A DNA stretch of 64,000 bases from Vicingaceae bacterium (GTDB lineage: Bacteria > Bacteroidota > Bacteroidia > Flavobacteriales_E > Vicingaceae). The stretch covers positions 186,001-250,000 of the forward strand of contig JAGYIE010000003.1 of assembly GCA_018402765.1 (NCBI GenBank), read 5' to 3'. Each line of letters starts with the position of its first letter. The stretch's first letter is position 1. A program made the position numbers and the translations under genes. A model generated the notes under the pieces. The model was not told the origin of the DNA. It saw only the letters and a list, made by a program, of their open reading frames with translations, and did not search any database. This document shows positions 36,140 to 45,254 of the stretch, in pieces.

Positions 36140-36604
36140 GTTCGGTTAACTTTGATAACCCTAATCAGATTATTGGTTATTGATACTATTTCAGTCGTCA
36201 AATTATTTCCCAACTAATGTATTGTTTATTAATTTTTTAACTTAAAAATAAGCAAATTTTAATACATTTCAGTAGTCAATTTTAGCCATAAGATGTCCAA
36301 GGGAAATTCAATAAGCGTAATTACATTGAGATTTTAAGTTAGAATGTGCACAACATTTTTAACTTCAATAAATAACCCTTTTACTGAAATCTTAAATAGG
36401 ATGCTGTGTTTTACCAATTATACAATTAAACAATTTCTAGAGCCTGTCTCTTTACTGTTTAATCCTACGCTAAAGTTCTCTCTCTCTACGCGAGCAGCGA
36501 TTAAACGAATTCATGCGTCTATGGTTTAAAGGAAGAGGAACCATTTATTGGCGTTTTTATTTGAGTAAATTGAAAATCATATTTTTAAAAATAAATCTTA
36601 TAAA
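36140..36604. other. 465-base spacer before the T9SS island
   Basis: This is AT-rich sequence upstream of the metzincin gene. A 61-codon open frame (36344-36529) exists but has no family resemblance and no promoter. A stretch with a mildly higher GC content (36470-36540, TCTCTCTCTACGCGAGCAGCG) stands out and could be the remnant of a coding gene. No -7 box of the standard type is found near the next start. Confidence 0.3.
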
Positions 36605-39600
36605 ATGAAAAAAGTTAATATAATAGTTTATCTGTTGTTATTGTGTCATGCAACATTTTCTCAAGTCGATAATTTCGGTGGTCATTCATGTGAAATGGAA
36701 GATCCATTATCCAATCTGGATATATTAGGAAGCATAAATAATAGTAGTAGTAATTGCAATAGGAGTTCTAACTTATGGGATGATTATTTATTTTGGGAGC
36801 CCGATTTAAACGAGCCAATAAAATTTGTCAATGTAAATATGATTTTTCTACAAAAGGATGATGGGAGTGGTAATTTTCAGCAAGGAAATATTGAACACGA
36901 TCAACACTGGACTGAAATTGAGGCAAGTGTTAATCAAAGGTTGGCTGGAATTACAACTATACCTGATCCAACATGTGGTGTAGCATATCCTACAAGTCCA
37001 AGCTGCTATAGTTCAATTAATAATATTCCAGATTCCAGAATAAGATTTAAATTCAATAGAATTTATATTCAGGATACACAGGCTTGGAATAACGATGTAG
37101 ATCCTGGTTATAAATGTCCTTCAGGAAATTGGTATTTAGATAATTTAGATAACCAAATAATAAATGACCCAACTATACCCAGAGGGGTGAATTTATACTT
37201 TAGCCAAGGAGAAACTAACTATAATAAAAATTTTCATTTAAGTCAGTGTCCCACTGATACATCAGCATTTGAAATTGCATGTTCACAGTATCCAAGTTAT
37301 TCTAATTATAATCGATCAAGTAGAGTTCATATGCCTGATAGATACTCAAAGTATTATTGGATGAAGAATTGTTACAGTCCTCAAAATAACGTTCCTTGGT
37401 CTGTTGTAAAAGGATGGAATTCGTATAATACTGCTGGTACTATTTTGCATGAAGTAGGCCATTCATTTGGATTGGGACATTGCAATGGATGTGAAAATCA
37501 TATGATGAGCCAATGCGGGAATTGTTCTAGGAGCTATCTAACTCCACGAAATATCTCTCAAATGCATCGAGTTCTTTCAATTACGAATATGAGAACGTTT
37601 GTAGAAGACAATATGGCGCCCAATAATGGTATAAATAGCACTCCAAATAATTTTAATTTCATTTCTTTTAATGGTGTTCAAACGATAGATTTTAACACTA
37701 AATTTTATCGTGACATAGTTGTAGAGCAAGGCGGGGTCTTAAACATTACGTGTAAAGTAATAATGCCCAAAGGAGGTCAAATTATAGTTAAGCCTGGAGC
37801 AAAATTAGTTGTAGATGGTGGAACGATAACCTCAGAAAGTGAAGATTTCTGGGATGGAATTATACTTATGGGAAACAATAGTCATAATCAGTTGCCACTA
37901 AATCAACCAATATATCAGGCTAAACTAGAATTGAAGAATGGTGCAATAATTGAAAATGTGCTTAATGCTATTTCTTTTGGAGGAAGTGGAAGTTGGAGTG
38001 ATTTCGGTGGGCTTGTTCAAGCTGAAGATGCAACTATTAGTGTATGTAGAAGAGCCGTGGAATTTATGAGTTATCCTTTTATAAACCATAGTTATTTTAA
38101 GCGTTGTACCTTTGAATATGTGTCAGCTATTTCTCAGATTCCATTACCATTAGTTACTTTATGGGATACTTATGGTGTAAATTTTAACGGTTGTACATTT
38201 GTTGATAATACCGGGTTAAATCAATATGATATTTCTAATGGAAGTGGAATATTTTCAATTGATGCAGGTTATCAGGTTACGGCAGATTGTAATGATCCTA
38301 GTCAAACTTCTCCATGTGGAGCTCAGTATATTACTAAGTCTTCATTTAGAAATTTGAATGTAGGTGTTAAAGCGACTAGTTCAGGAACTGATAAGACATT
38401 AACGATTACTGATACCGATTTTGAAGATAATTCTGAAGCAGTAGTAATTAATGCATTTGATAACATCCGTTTTGAAAATAACACTGTTATAGTTGGTGGA
38501 CTTTTAAAAACTAACTACACTAATTTTTATACCGAACAGTATGGGATGAAAGTAAATTATTCTTCAGGTTATGAAATAGAGAATAATGTGTTTGAAGGGA
38601 AAAATAATCCTGTATTAGATGTAGTAGGTTTAAGAATAGCTGAGTCAGGCCCCGAGGCAAATGAAGTTTACAGAAACGACTTTAAGAATAATAGAATAGC
38701 TCAATCGTTTCATGGGTTGAATAGGAGTAGGAACCAATTTGAGGGATTACAATTTTTATGTAATACCAATTCTGTTTCGAATTTTAAAGATGTTGAAATA
38801 GAAGTGACAAGTCCAAATTTTAATAATTTTCATGGAATTAGGACTTATCAGGGATCTACTAATCCTGCCCAATCAGCGGGTAATGTTTTTTCATCTAATC
38901 CTTCATCTGTTCATATAGAAAATAACAGGATACAGGGAATAATTTACTATTACAATTCTGCAAGTGAAGCCCCAACTAATTATACTGCTGGTATTGTTAT
39001 GCCTATTCAAGTAGCAAATGCAAACGGATGTCCTGAGCAGACCATAGGTAACTTATCACCTGCACTATTTTACAGTCTTAGGTCACAATATGAAGGGTTA
39101 TTGTATAACTATCATCAACAAATTGATAATGGTAATACAGACTCTTTAGTGAATGCTATAAATATGGCATGGAGTAATGAGGCTGAAGAGCTGCGAAATG
39201 AATTATTGAGCTATTCACCTTACTTATCAGAACAAGCTTTATGGGAGGCAGCAGAAAGTGGTGTGTTAACTGATGCTTTTCTGTTAGAAGTAGCACTTGC
39301 TAATATGGATGCAACCAGAAATGAAGCATTTCTTAATTTTGTCGAGTTTGATATTCCAAATACATTGCCTTCATCTATGGTTCAGCTTATTTATCAAAGT
39401 TGGTCAGGAGAGACTCCAAGAACATTACTTGAGAGCCAATTAGCAAATATTAATAATCAGATGGGTAGCTTTTCAAATAGGTTACTTCATAATTATATGA
39501 CTAATAATTCTAGTAGTACAGATAGTATTTATAGTTTATTGGATGCAAGAAAGAGTACTAAAAGCAAGTACAGAGCAATTGAAGTGGCTATTGCAAATGC

Positions 39601-40177
39601 TGATTATCAGAAAGTAAATAGCTATTTATTACAACTTGATAATATTGAGTTTTCAGAAGCTGATAATGCCGAGCACATTAATTTTCTTGCTTACGTGCAG
39701 TTTAGAGAATCTATGAAGGATAATAGTAAGAATATTTTACAATTAGATGAATCTGAATTAACTTCACTTCGAACAATTGCATCGGCTCAAAGTGGGAGGT
39801 CATCTCAACTAGCTCATAATGTTTTATGTTTTGGATATGGAGAGTGCGACACTAATCAAGAACCTGAAGCACGAATGAAAAGCAGAAGAGTGTACGACAT
39901 GAATAAAGTTAGAAGTAGTGGGATTTTGTCAGCTGATATCCAAATTTCACCAAACCCTGCAAAGGATCACTTTATGCTAACCTTAAACAAATTTGATGAT
40001 TATGTTGCATATACAATAAGAATTACAAACCTTAACGGTCAAAAAATACTAGAAAAGGCATTCTTTGGAAATGTTAATCAGTTTGAAGTTTCTCATTTGG
40101 AAAATGGAGCGTATTTTTATGAAGTTACTTCTAATGATGAGAGCTTACATAAGGGAAAAATTGTAATACTGCGCTAA
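36605..40177 (+). CDS. T9SS type-A metzincin protease with parallel beta-helix
   Basis: This 1190-residue protein has a signal peptide (IVYLLLLCHATFS|QVDN). A zinc-protease domain in ~30-340 has the metzincin signature HEVGHSFGLGH at residues 282-292 and a likely Met-turn at CENHMMSQ (~298-305), most like M43/pappalysin-type enzymes. Residues ~370-790 show the spaced Asn/Ile/Val pattern of a right-handed beta-helix (DTDFEDNSEAVVINAFDNI, YEIENNVFEGKNN). A helical spacer (~800-1090) follows, and a type-A sorting domain ends the protein (IQISPNPAKDHFMLT...ENGAYFYEVTS...GKIVILR). It is a secreted endopeptidase, probably surface-anchored. The stop codon overlaps the next start by one base. Confidence 0.87.
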   Translation: MKKVNIIVYLLLLCHATFSQVDNFGGHSCEMEDPLSNLDILGSINNSSSNCNRSSNLWDDYLFWEPDLNEPIKFVNVNMIFLQKDDGSGNFQQGNIEHDQHWTEIEASVNQRLAGITTIPDPTCGVAYPTSPSCYSSINNIPDSRIRFKFNRIYIQDTQAWNNDVDPGYKCPSGNWYLDNLDNQIINDPTIPRGVNLYFSQGETNYNKNFHLSQCPTDTSAFEIACSQYPSYSNYNRSSRVHMPDRYSKYYWMKNCYSPQNNVPWSVVKGWNSYNTAGTILHEVGHSFGLGHCNGCENHMMSQCGNCSRSYLTPRNISQMHRVLSITNMRTFVEDNMAPNNGINSTPNNFNFISFNGVQTIDFNTKFYRDIVVEQGGVLNITCKVIMPKGGQIIVKPGAKLVVDGGTITSESEDFWDGIILMGNNSHNQLPLNQPIYQAKLELKNGAIIENVLNAISFGGSGSWSDFGGLVQAEDATISVCRRAVEFMSYPFINHSYFKRCTFEYVSAISQIPLPLVTLWDTYGVNFNGCTFVDNTGLNQYDISNGSGIFSIDAGYQVTADCNDPSQTSPCGAQYITKSSFRNLNVGVKATSSGTDKTLTITDTDFEDNSEAVVINAFDNIRFENNTVIVGGLLKTNYTNFYTEQYGMKVNYSSGYEIENNVFEGKNNPVLDVVGLRIAESGPEANEVYRNDFKNNRIAQSFHGLNRSRNQFEGLQFLCNTNSVSNFKDVEIEVTSPNFNNFHGIRTYQGSTNPAQSAGNVFSSNPSSVHIENNRIQGIIYYYNSASEAPTNYTAGIVMPIQVANANGCPEQTIGNLSPALFYSLRSQYEGLLYNYHQQIDNGNTDSLVNAINMAWSNEAEELRNELLSYSPYLSEQALWEAAESGVLTDAFLLEVALANMDATRNEAFLNFVEFDIPNTLPSSMVQLIYQSWSGETPRTLLESQLANINNQMGSFSNRLLHNYMTNNSSSTDSIYSLLDARKSTKSKYRAIEVAIANADYQKVNSYLLQLDNIEFSEADNAEHINFLAYVQFRESMKDNSKNILQLDESELTSLRTIASAQSGRSSQLAHNVLCFGYGECDTNQEPEARMKSRRVYDMNKVRSSGILSADIQISPNPAKDHFMLTLNKFDDYVAYTIRITNLNGQKILEKAFFGNVNQFEVSHLENGAYFYEVTSNDESLHKGKIVILR

Positions 40178-41703
40178 TGGAAAATCTAAATAAACATCTA
40201 CTATTTTTATTCATTTTTGGAATGAAGGTTGAGCTTATGGCTCAACCTTCATATTCAATAGATTCATCATTCATTCCTTTCTTAGATTTTAGATTGGATT
40301 ATATTAATACAGGCGGCCCCGTTGGTGACCTGTGGGAAAATCCTGCTAATGGGAATATATATTTAACTGGCTTTTTTAATCAAACCCATAATGGTAAATT
40401 CTATTTTGGAAATGTATGTTATACTCCCGATGGTTCGTTATGCCCTGATTATAATGGGTATTTTGGTCGAGATTTGCATAGAATTTTTCCAATCAATGAC
40501 ACTACTCTCGTTGTAACTAAGAGTCGTTATATTCGTCACATTGATTTTAATGGAAATTTACAAAATTTAAACTATCTTTTTAATAGAGTTAATAGTGCTC
40601 CTTGTCGAAGTGGAAGTAGCCCTTACGTTTATAAAGACGGTTCGTTTTTAATAGCAAACACATTAGGCTCCATTCCCAATGGATGTTCTCCTATAATTCA
40701 GAATGATACTTTTCCGCACAGATTTTTTGTTAAAGTAGATCCATATGGAGTTTACGATACTACTTTCCAACATAATACCAATCATCAACCAACTGGTTTT
40801 ATACCTTATGATAGTAATCGTTTATTTGTGTATGGATTAAACCATAGGATGACGCAGTATGATGGAGTAACAGTGAATGGGTTATGCAGAATATACCTAA
40901 ATGGTGATTTGGACACTACTTTTGATAATCCCATCTTACCCATCAATAATTATTATGATATTGAATTAGTTGATGAAAAGAGTGGTAAGTTTTTTATAAT
41001 TGGGCAAAAGTTTGCTTTAAAGAATTATCCGAATCAATTATTTTATATCGCAAGATTTAATGGTGATGGAACTCTTGATACGACATTTATGACTATCGGA
41101 CTTGAAGATACTACTAATCGTCCTGAGGCTGGCGTAAATACCATTGCGAAAACAGAGGATAATGGTTACTTGATATCTGGATTTTTTGATAAGTATCAAG
41201 GGTATGCGAAAAATGGATTGGTCAAGGTCGATTCTACTGGGAAAATAGAGCCTCAATATTTTAATAATTTCATTGGACCAGATAGTGGAATTACCCGATG
41301 GGATGAAGCTCAAATTTCAGGTATAAAGCCATCCATTAATGGTGGTTACTATATTTATGGCGATTGGAAGTATTGGGATGGTAAACCTTCACAACCGATT
41401 ATTAAGATTCATGGATTGAGTGTAGGATTGAATGAAAACAAGCAAAGTTTAACAATAAAATTATTGAAAGCTATTTACCCCAATCCTACAAATTCAATGG
41501 TGAACCTAGTATGGTTGCCCAATCAACAGATCAATCAGCTACAAGTAATAGATATAAAAGGAAGAGTGATCCAAACTATTAATCAAGGTTTAAATCAATC
41601 TGAGAGTTACCAGATCAGTTTAGAGAATGTAAATAATGGCATCTATTTTCTAAAAGTTTTTGGTGAAGAGGGTGTTGAAATTAAAAAACTGGTGAAACGA
41701 TAA
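40177..41703 (+). CDS. T9SS type-A cargo with delta-60 repeats
   Basis: The start overlaps the stop of the metzincin gene (TAATG), so translation is coupled. The 508-residue protein has a signal peptide (LLFLFIFGMKVELMA|QPSY), a body with delta-60-type repeats such as FNGDGTLDTTFMT and YLNGDLDTTFDNP, in a beta-propeller-like pattern, and a type-A sorting domain (KAIYPNPTNSMVNLVW...NGIYFLKVFGEEG). Function unknown; a scaffold or binding protein accompanying the protease is a guess from position. Confidence 0.85.
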   Translation: MENLNKHLLFLFIFGMKVELMAQPSYSIDSSFIPFLDFRLDYINTGGPVGDLWENPANGNIYLTGFFNQTHNGKFYFGNVCYTPDGSLCPDYNGYFGRDLHRIFPINDTTLVVTKSRYIRHIDFNGNLQNLNYLFNRVNSAPCRSGSSPYVYKDGSFLIANTLGSIPNGCSPIIQNDTFPHRFFVKVDPYGVYDTTFQHNTNHQPTGFIPYDSNRLFVYGLNHRMTQYDGVTVNGLCRIYLNGDLDTTFDNPILPINNYYDIELVDEKSGKFFIIGQKFALKNYPNQLFYIARFNGDGTLDTTFMTIGLEDTTNRPEAGVNTIAKTEDNGYLISGFFDKYQGYAKNGLVKVDSTGKIEPQYFNNFIGPDSGITRWDEAQISGIKPSINGGYYIYGDWKYWDGKPSQPIIKIHGLSVGLNENKQSLTIKLLKAIYPNPTNSMVNLVWLPNQQINQLQVIDIKGRVIQTINQGLNQSESYQISLENVNNGIYFLKVFGEEGVEIKKLVKR

Positions 41704-41798
41704 GCGTTTTTGAATCTATTAGCAGCTCATAGATTTTTTTCGATTGTTGCTTTTATAAGAATAGGTCTATAAATCATTTAATTAAAATAATAGAACGT

Positions 41799-42695
41799 AT
41801 GAAAAAAATACTACTCCTAAATATTTTTGCAATTATTTGCATAACTGCAACAGCTCAAAATTATTCACAAGTGGGTGCTATTGGGCATTATAACGTCCGT
41901 AGTACTTTTGCTCCCGGTAATTTGTTTAATTCTTATGCAACGTTAGAAACGGTTAAAGATACTTTTATAAACAACTTTCCGTGTAAAAAATTAATAGAAA
42001 CTAATTATGATTTTAATGGTAGAATCCAAGGAAGAGCTGCTCATTTTATTCAAAATAATGGCGCGCAAGTCTTTTTCTTTTATAAGGATAGCACTTCAAG
42101 TTGGGTGAGAGATACGCTTTATAATTTTGCATTGACTCAAGGAGAGTCGTACACATTTTATCAAGATCGATATCAGCCGGTAACTGTTACTATCGACTCT
42201 GTTAGTAGCATGACGATAAACGGAGTTTCTCGTGTAGTACAACATTTAAGAAGTAGCAACGTAGGTGTGTATTTAGAGGATATGGCAGTGGAAGGGCTGG
42301 GTGCCTTATTCTTTTTTATGCCCTGGGCTGATTCAGATCCTAGAGGTGGTTTAAGATGCTATCAAGATTCCACCATTGGTTTTTATCAAAATCTTGCAGC
42401 AGATACCTGTGATTATATATATGTAGGATTGGAAGACTTGCAACTAAATAAGAGCAATGTTTCAATTTACCCGAACCCAACCAAGGCTATAGTGAATATT
42501 AATTATGTTGTGACTGAAAGTGAAGCTGTACGATTAGAAATCATCGATGTAATGGGAAAGATTCAAATATCACGGGAGTTAAATACAGCAGCTATCAATA
42601 CTATCCAACTAAGCGAATTGAAAAATGGAATCTATTTTTATCGTTTAGTTAAAAATGATGCAACAGTGCACAGCGGTAAGCTAGTAATTGAATGA
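41799..42695 (+). CDS. T9SS type-A cargo protein, small
   Basis: The 298-residue protein has a signal peptide (KKILLLNIFAIICITATA|QNYS) and a type-A sorting domain (NVSIYPNPTKAIVNINY...ELKNGIYFYRLVKNDA...GKLVIE). The ~200-residue middle has alternating beta patterns (NFPCKKLIETNYDF, DTLYNFALTQGESYTFYQD), with no domain I recognise. Its stop overlaps the start of the next gene by four bases (ATGA). It sits 95 bases after the preceding cargo gene. Confidence 0.82.
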   Translation: MKKILLLNIFAIICITATAQNYSQVGAIGHYNVRSTFAPGNLFNSYATLETVKDTFINNFPCKKLIETNYDFNGRIQGRAAHFIQNNGAQVFFFYKDSTSSWVRDTLYNFALTQGESYTFYQDRYQPVTVTIDSVSSMTINGVSRVVQHLRSSNVGVYLEDMAVEGLGALFFFMPWADSDPRGGLRCYQDSTIGFYQNLAADTCDYIYVGLEDLQLNKSNVSIYPNPTKAIVNINYVVTESEAVRLEIIDVMGKIQISRELNTAAINTIQLSELKNGIYFYRLVKNDATVHSGKLVIE

Positions 42696-44527
42696 GAATA
42701 ATCAGTGTCATACTACTTTTAATAGGAATCAAGTTTTGCCCCACGGTTATAGGGCAAAATTTGATTCCTAATTATTCTTTTGAGGACACTGTTCCTATAC
42801 CTCCAGGAATACCTTACTACTACAATCTAGCTGCAGAATGGACAATTGCCAATCAGGGTAGTCCTGATTACTTTTCTCCAAAAAATAGAGAAATTGGCTT
42901 GCCAGGTGGATTTTTCTCAAGAGGAGTGCCTTTAAACTCTTTTGCCCATCAGTATCCAAAATCGGGAATTGCTTATATGGGTATATATTCATCGGTGCAT
43001 GCTATTGCTCCATTATTAAGAGAATATCTGCAAGCTCGTTTAAAAAAAACCTTAATCAAAGACAGTACCTATTGTTTGCAGTTCTATGTTAGTTTAGCTG
43101 ATTCTTGCCAAATAGCTTCTAGTAATCAATTTGCAGTACATTTTTCTAATGTAAAAATAAACACAACTACTTCCGAAGTACTTAATCTTGTTCCACAGAT
43201 TATTGTATCTCCCACTACTTATATTACTGATAAAGTGAATTGGCTCGAATACAACTTTCAATACACGGCAAAAGGTAATGAACGCTTTATGGTGATGGGG
43301 AATTTTTAACCTTATAGTTTTGTAGATACTATTCCATTACAAAATGGAGGAGTGGGGTCTAATTTTAAAAATGTTTACTATTACATAGACAATATCTGGC
43401 TCAGCCACTGTGATAGTTTGCCAAAAAGCAATGATATCAAGGTTAGTGCACTGCAAAAAGAACTCTTGTGCTACTCTGATACCACTCAATTATCGATAAA
43501 TATCCAGAACTTCAGTGTAGACTCCATTGATTTTACCAAAGATACTTTAGTCATTTTCACAGAAGTACTTCATAATGGAACGGTTATTCAAAGCTTTCAG
43601 CAAGAAATAGCTGATAATACGCTTAATTATAATGGAAACTTATTGGGGCAAGATAGTAGTATTTCGATTAAATTGAATCCCATTGATTTTTCTCAATTGG
43701 GGAGGTCCTACCAATTAAAAGTTTATGCCCGCTTAAATAGTGATGAAGACACTACCAATAACCTAATTGATACCATTATTACCAATAATTTGTCATTTGG
43801 CACTGTTAGTAGTAGTTCGCCGCTGATTTGCTCAGGAAGCACAGCTACGCTAAAAAGTGAAGGAAGTAGGGGTTTCCCCAAGTGGGAATACAGCATTAAC
43901 CAAACTGATTGGATAACGCTTAGTGAAGATACCATAGCTACTCATAAGCCAGTTGGTTCTACTTTTTACCGTTTTTCTATTTGTGAATTTTATTATTCAG
44001 ACACGCTACTAGTAGAAGTCAATACTCCACCAACACCTGCTGATACTAGTATTCTGTTTTGTACAGGCCTAGCGGTGAATTTAGTTCCTTCTAAGCCATT
44101 GCTTAACCAAAGCTTTAGTTGGTATGCCTCTGTAAATGATTCAGTACCCTTCTTTGAAGGAGACACTTTGGCTATTCCATTTTCTCAAAACCAATTCTTT
44201 TATATCGCTTCAAAAGTAGATAGTTGTATTTCCTTAGAAAAAGGGAAAGTGACGATAGAAACAGAAAATTGTGGTATTATCATTCCGAATATATTTACGC
44301 CCAATGGAGATGGAGTGAATGATTTTTTCTTTTATTCCTTTGCAATAGGGCGTCTAGTGGATGCAGACATATCCACCACTATATTTAACCGTTTGGGGGA
44401 GGAAGTCGCCTCATGGAAAGGCAATAAACCTTGGAGCGGCGATAATTTAATAGATGGAACTTACTTTTATCGAGTAAAAGCAGATGGGATAGAATACAAA
44501 GGCAGTGTGATGATTTTGAGACAATAA
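42692..44527 (+). pseudogene. T9SS type-B cargo gene interrupted by one in-frame TAA
   Basis: Read straight through, the frame codes for ~611 residues: signal peptide (IISVILLLIGIKFCPTVIG|QN), an N-terminal domain starting LIPNYSFEDTVPIPP that is common in Bacteroidota surface proteins, a middle (Ig-like) region and a type-B sorting domain (NIFTPNGDGVNDFFF...IFNRLGEEVA...DGTYFYRVKA...KGSVMILR). A TAA at 43307-43309, codon 206, splits it into a 205-aa front and a 391-aa rear, with no change of frame: the codons after it (PYSFVDTIPLQNGG) continue the same domain. The front half alone has no sorting signal. Explanations are a nonsense mutation, a sequencing error, or readthrough. A GTG at 43352 could restart. 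Confidence 0.78.
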
Positions 44528-44561
44528 AAAAGCGACTAATTCTAAGATTAGTCGCTTTTTT
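44526..44561. terminator. Bidirectional terminator after the T9SS island
   Basis: Perfect 15-bp stem (44526-44540 with 44547-44561; GCGACTAAT core) bounded by A and T runs, shared by the island (plus) and lolA (minus). Confidence 0.9.
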
Positions 44562-44582
44562 ATATTTTATATCAGAAGCTTA

Positions 44583-45230
44583 TTATCGCAAATCAATCAC
44601 TTCTACTTCAGGATGCTTCGCGGTATTAAATTTAAATTTCGAATCAGGAATTTCTTTATTTACTTCAAAAGAAGTGATGGTGTAAATATAGTTAGATCCA
44701 TCTTTTCCTTTTAATTCAATTTTAGCCACTTCGTTCTTTATTTTATCTACATATAATAATGCAGAATGATAGGGTTTGTCATCTGCAGTTTCTGGGAATA
44801 ACTTAATCAGCTGATAGGTTTTTCCATCTTGTGTCATTTCTTTTTCAAACTTATATTTAAAACCATCTTCGTAAATCGTTAAGATTTTTGATGGATTTAA
44901 TCCTTCTTCACCTTCTAATTGGGCATCGTCTATCTGCACTTCTTCTGCATCTGCTATATAGGTCCATTTAGTAGTTCCATCAGATATCACGTTTTGACCT
45001 GCAATGGTCAAGTTGTACATTTCTCCTTTACTCATCATACTCCCTTCTTGCTTTTCGCTGATATCCGCAGTAGGGTTATTGAGTTCGTACATAAAATTTG
45101 CCGAAACCGTTTTAAAGGTTTTCGCTTTTGCACTTAATTTATCGAGAATCACTTTTGCTTTTGCATCTTGCTGTGCCATTAAGCCATTTAAGCTCAAAAT
45201 TGCAATCCCTAGTATTAGTAACTTTTTCAT
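44583..45230 (-). CDS. lolA: LolA-like outer-membrane lipoprotein carrier
   Basis: The 215-residue protein has a signal peptide (LILGIAILSLNGLMA|QQDA) and the LolA-fold pattern: AKTFKTVSANFMYELNN, a GEMYNLTIAGQNVISDGTTKWTYI strand pair, LFPETADDKPYHSALLYVD and ITSFEVNKEIPDSKFKFN. LolA proteins ferry lipoproteins across the periplasm. It starts 24 bases after the ftsK stop, the same neighbour order as in many Bacteroidota, so it is probably co-transcribed. Confidence 0.87.
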   Translation of the reverse strand: MKKLLILGIAILSLNGLMAQQDAKAKVILDKLSAKAKTFKTVSANFMYELNNPTADISEKQEGSMMSKGEMYNLTIAGQNVISDGTTKWTYIADAEEVQIDDAQLEGEEGLNPSKILTIYEDGFKYKFEKEMTQDGKTYQLIKLFPETADDKPYHSALLYVDKIKNEVAKIELKGKDGSNYIYTITSFEVNKEIPDSKFKFNTAKHPEVEVIDLR

Positions 45231-45254
45231 ATTCTATTTTCGTGTTAAATTGTT

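Noticed and set aside
36344-36529. 61-codon open frame on the plus strand
   Set aside because: No family resemblance, no promoter box, and typical of chance in AT-rich spacer; kept only as part of the spacer entry.
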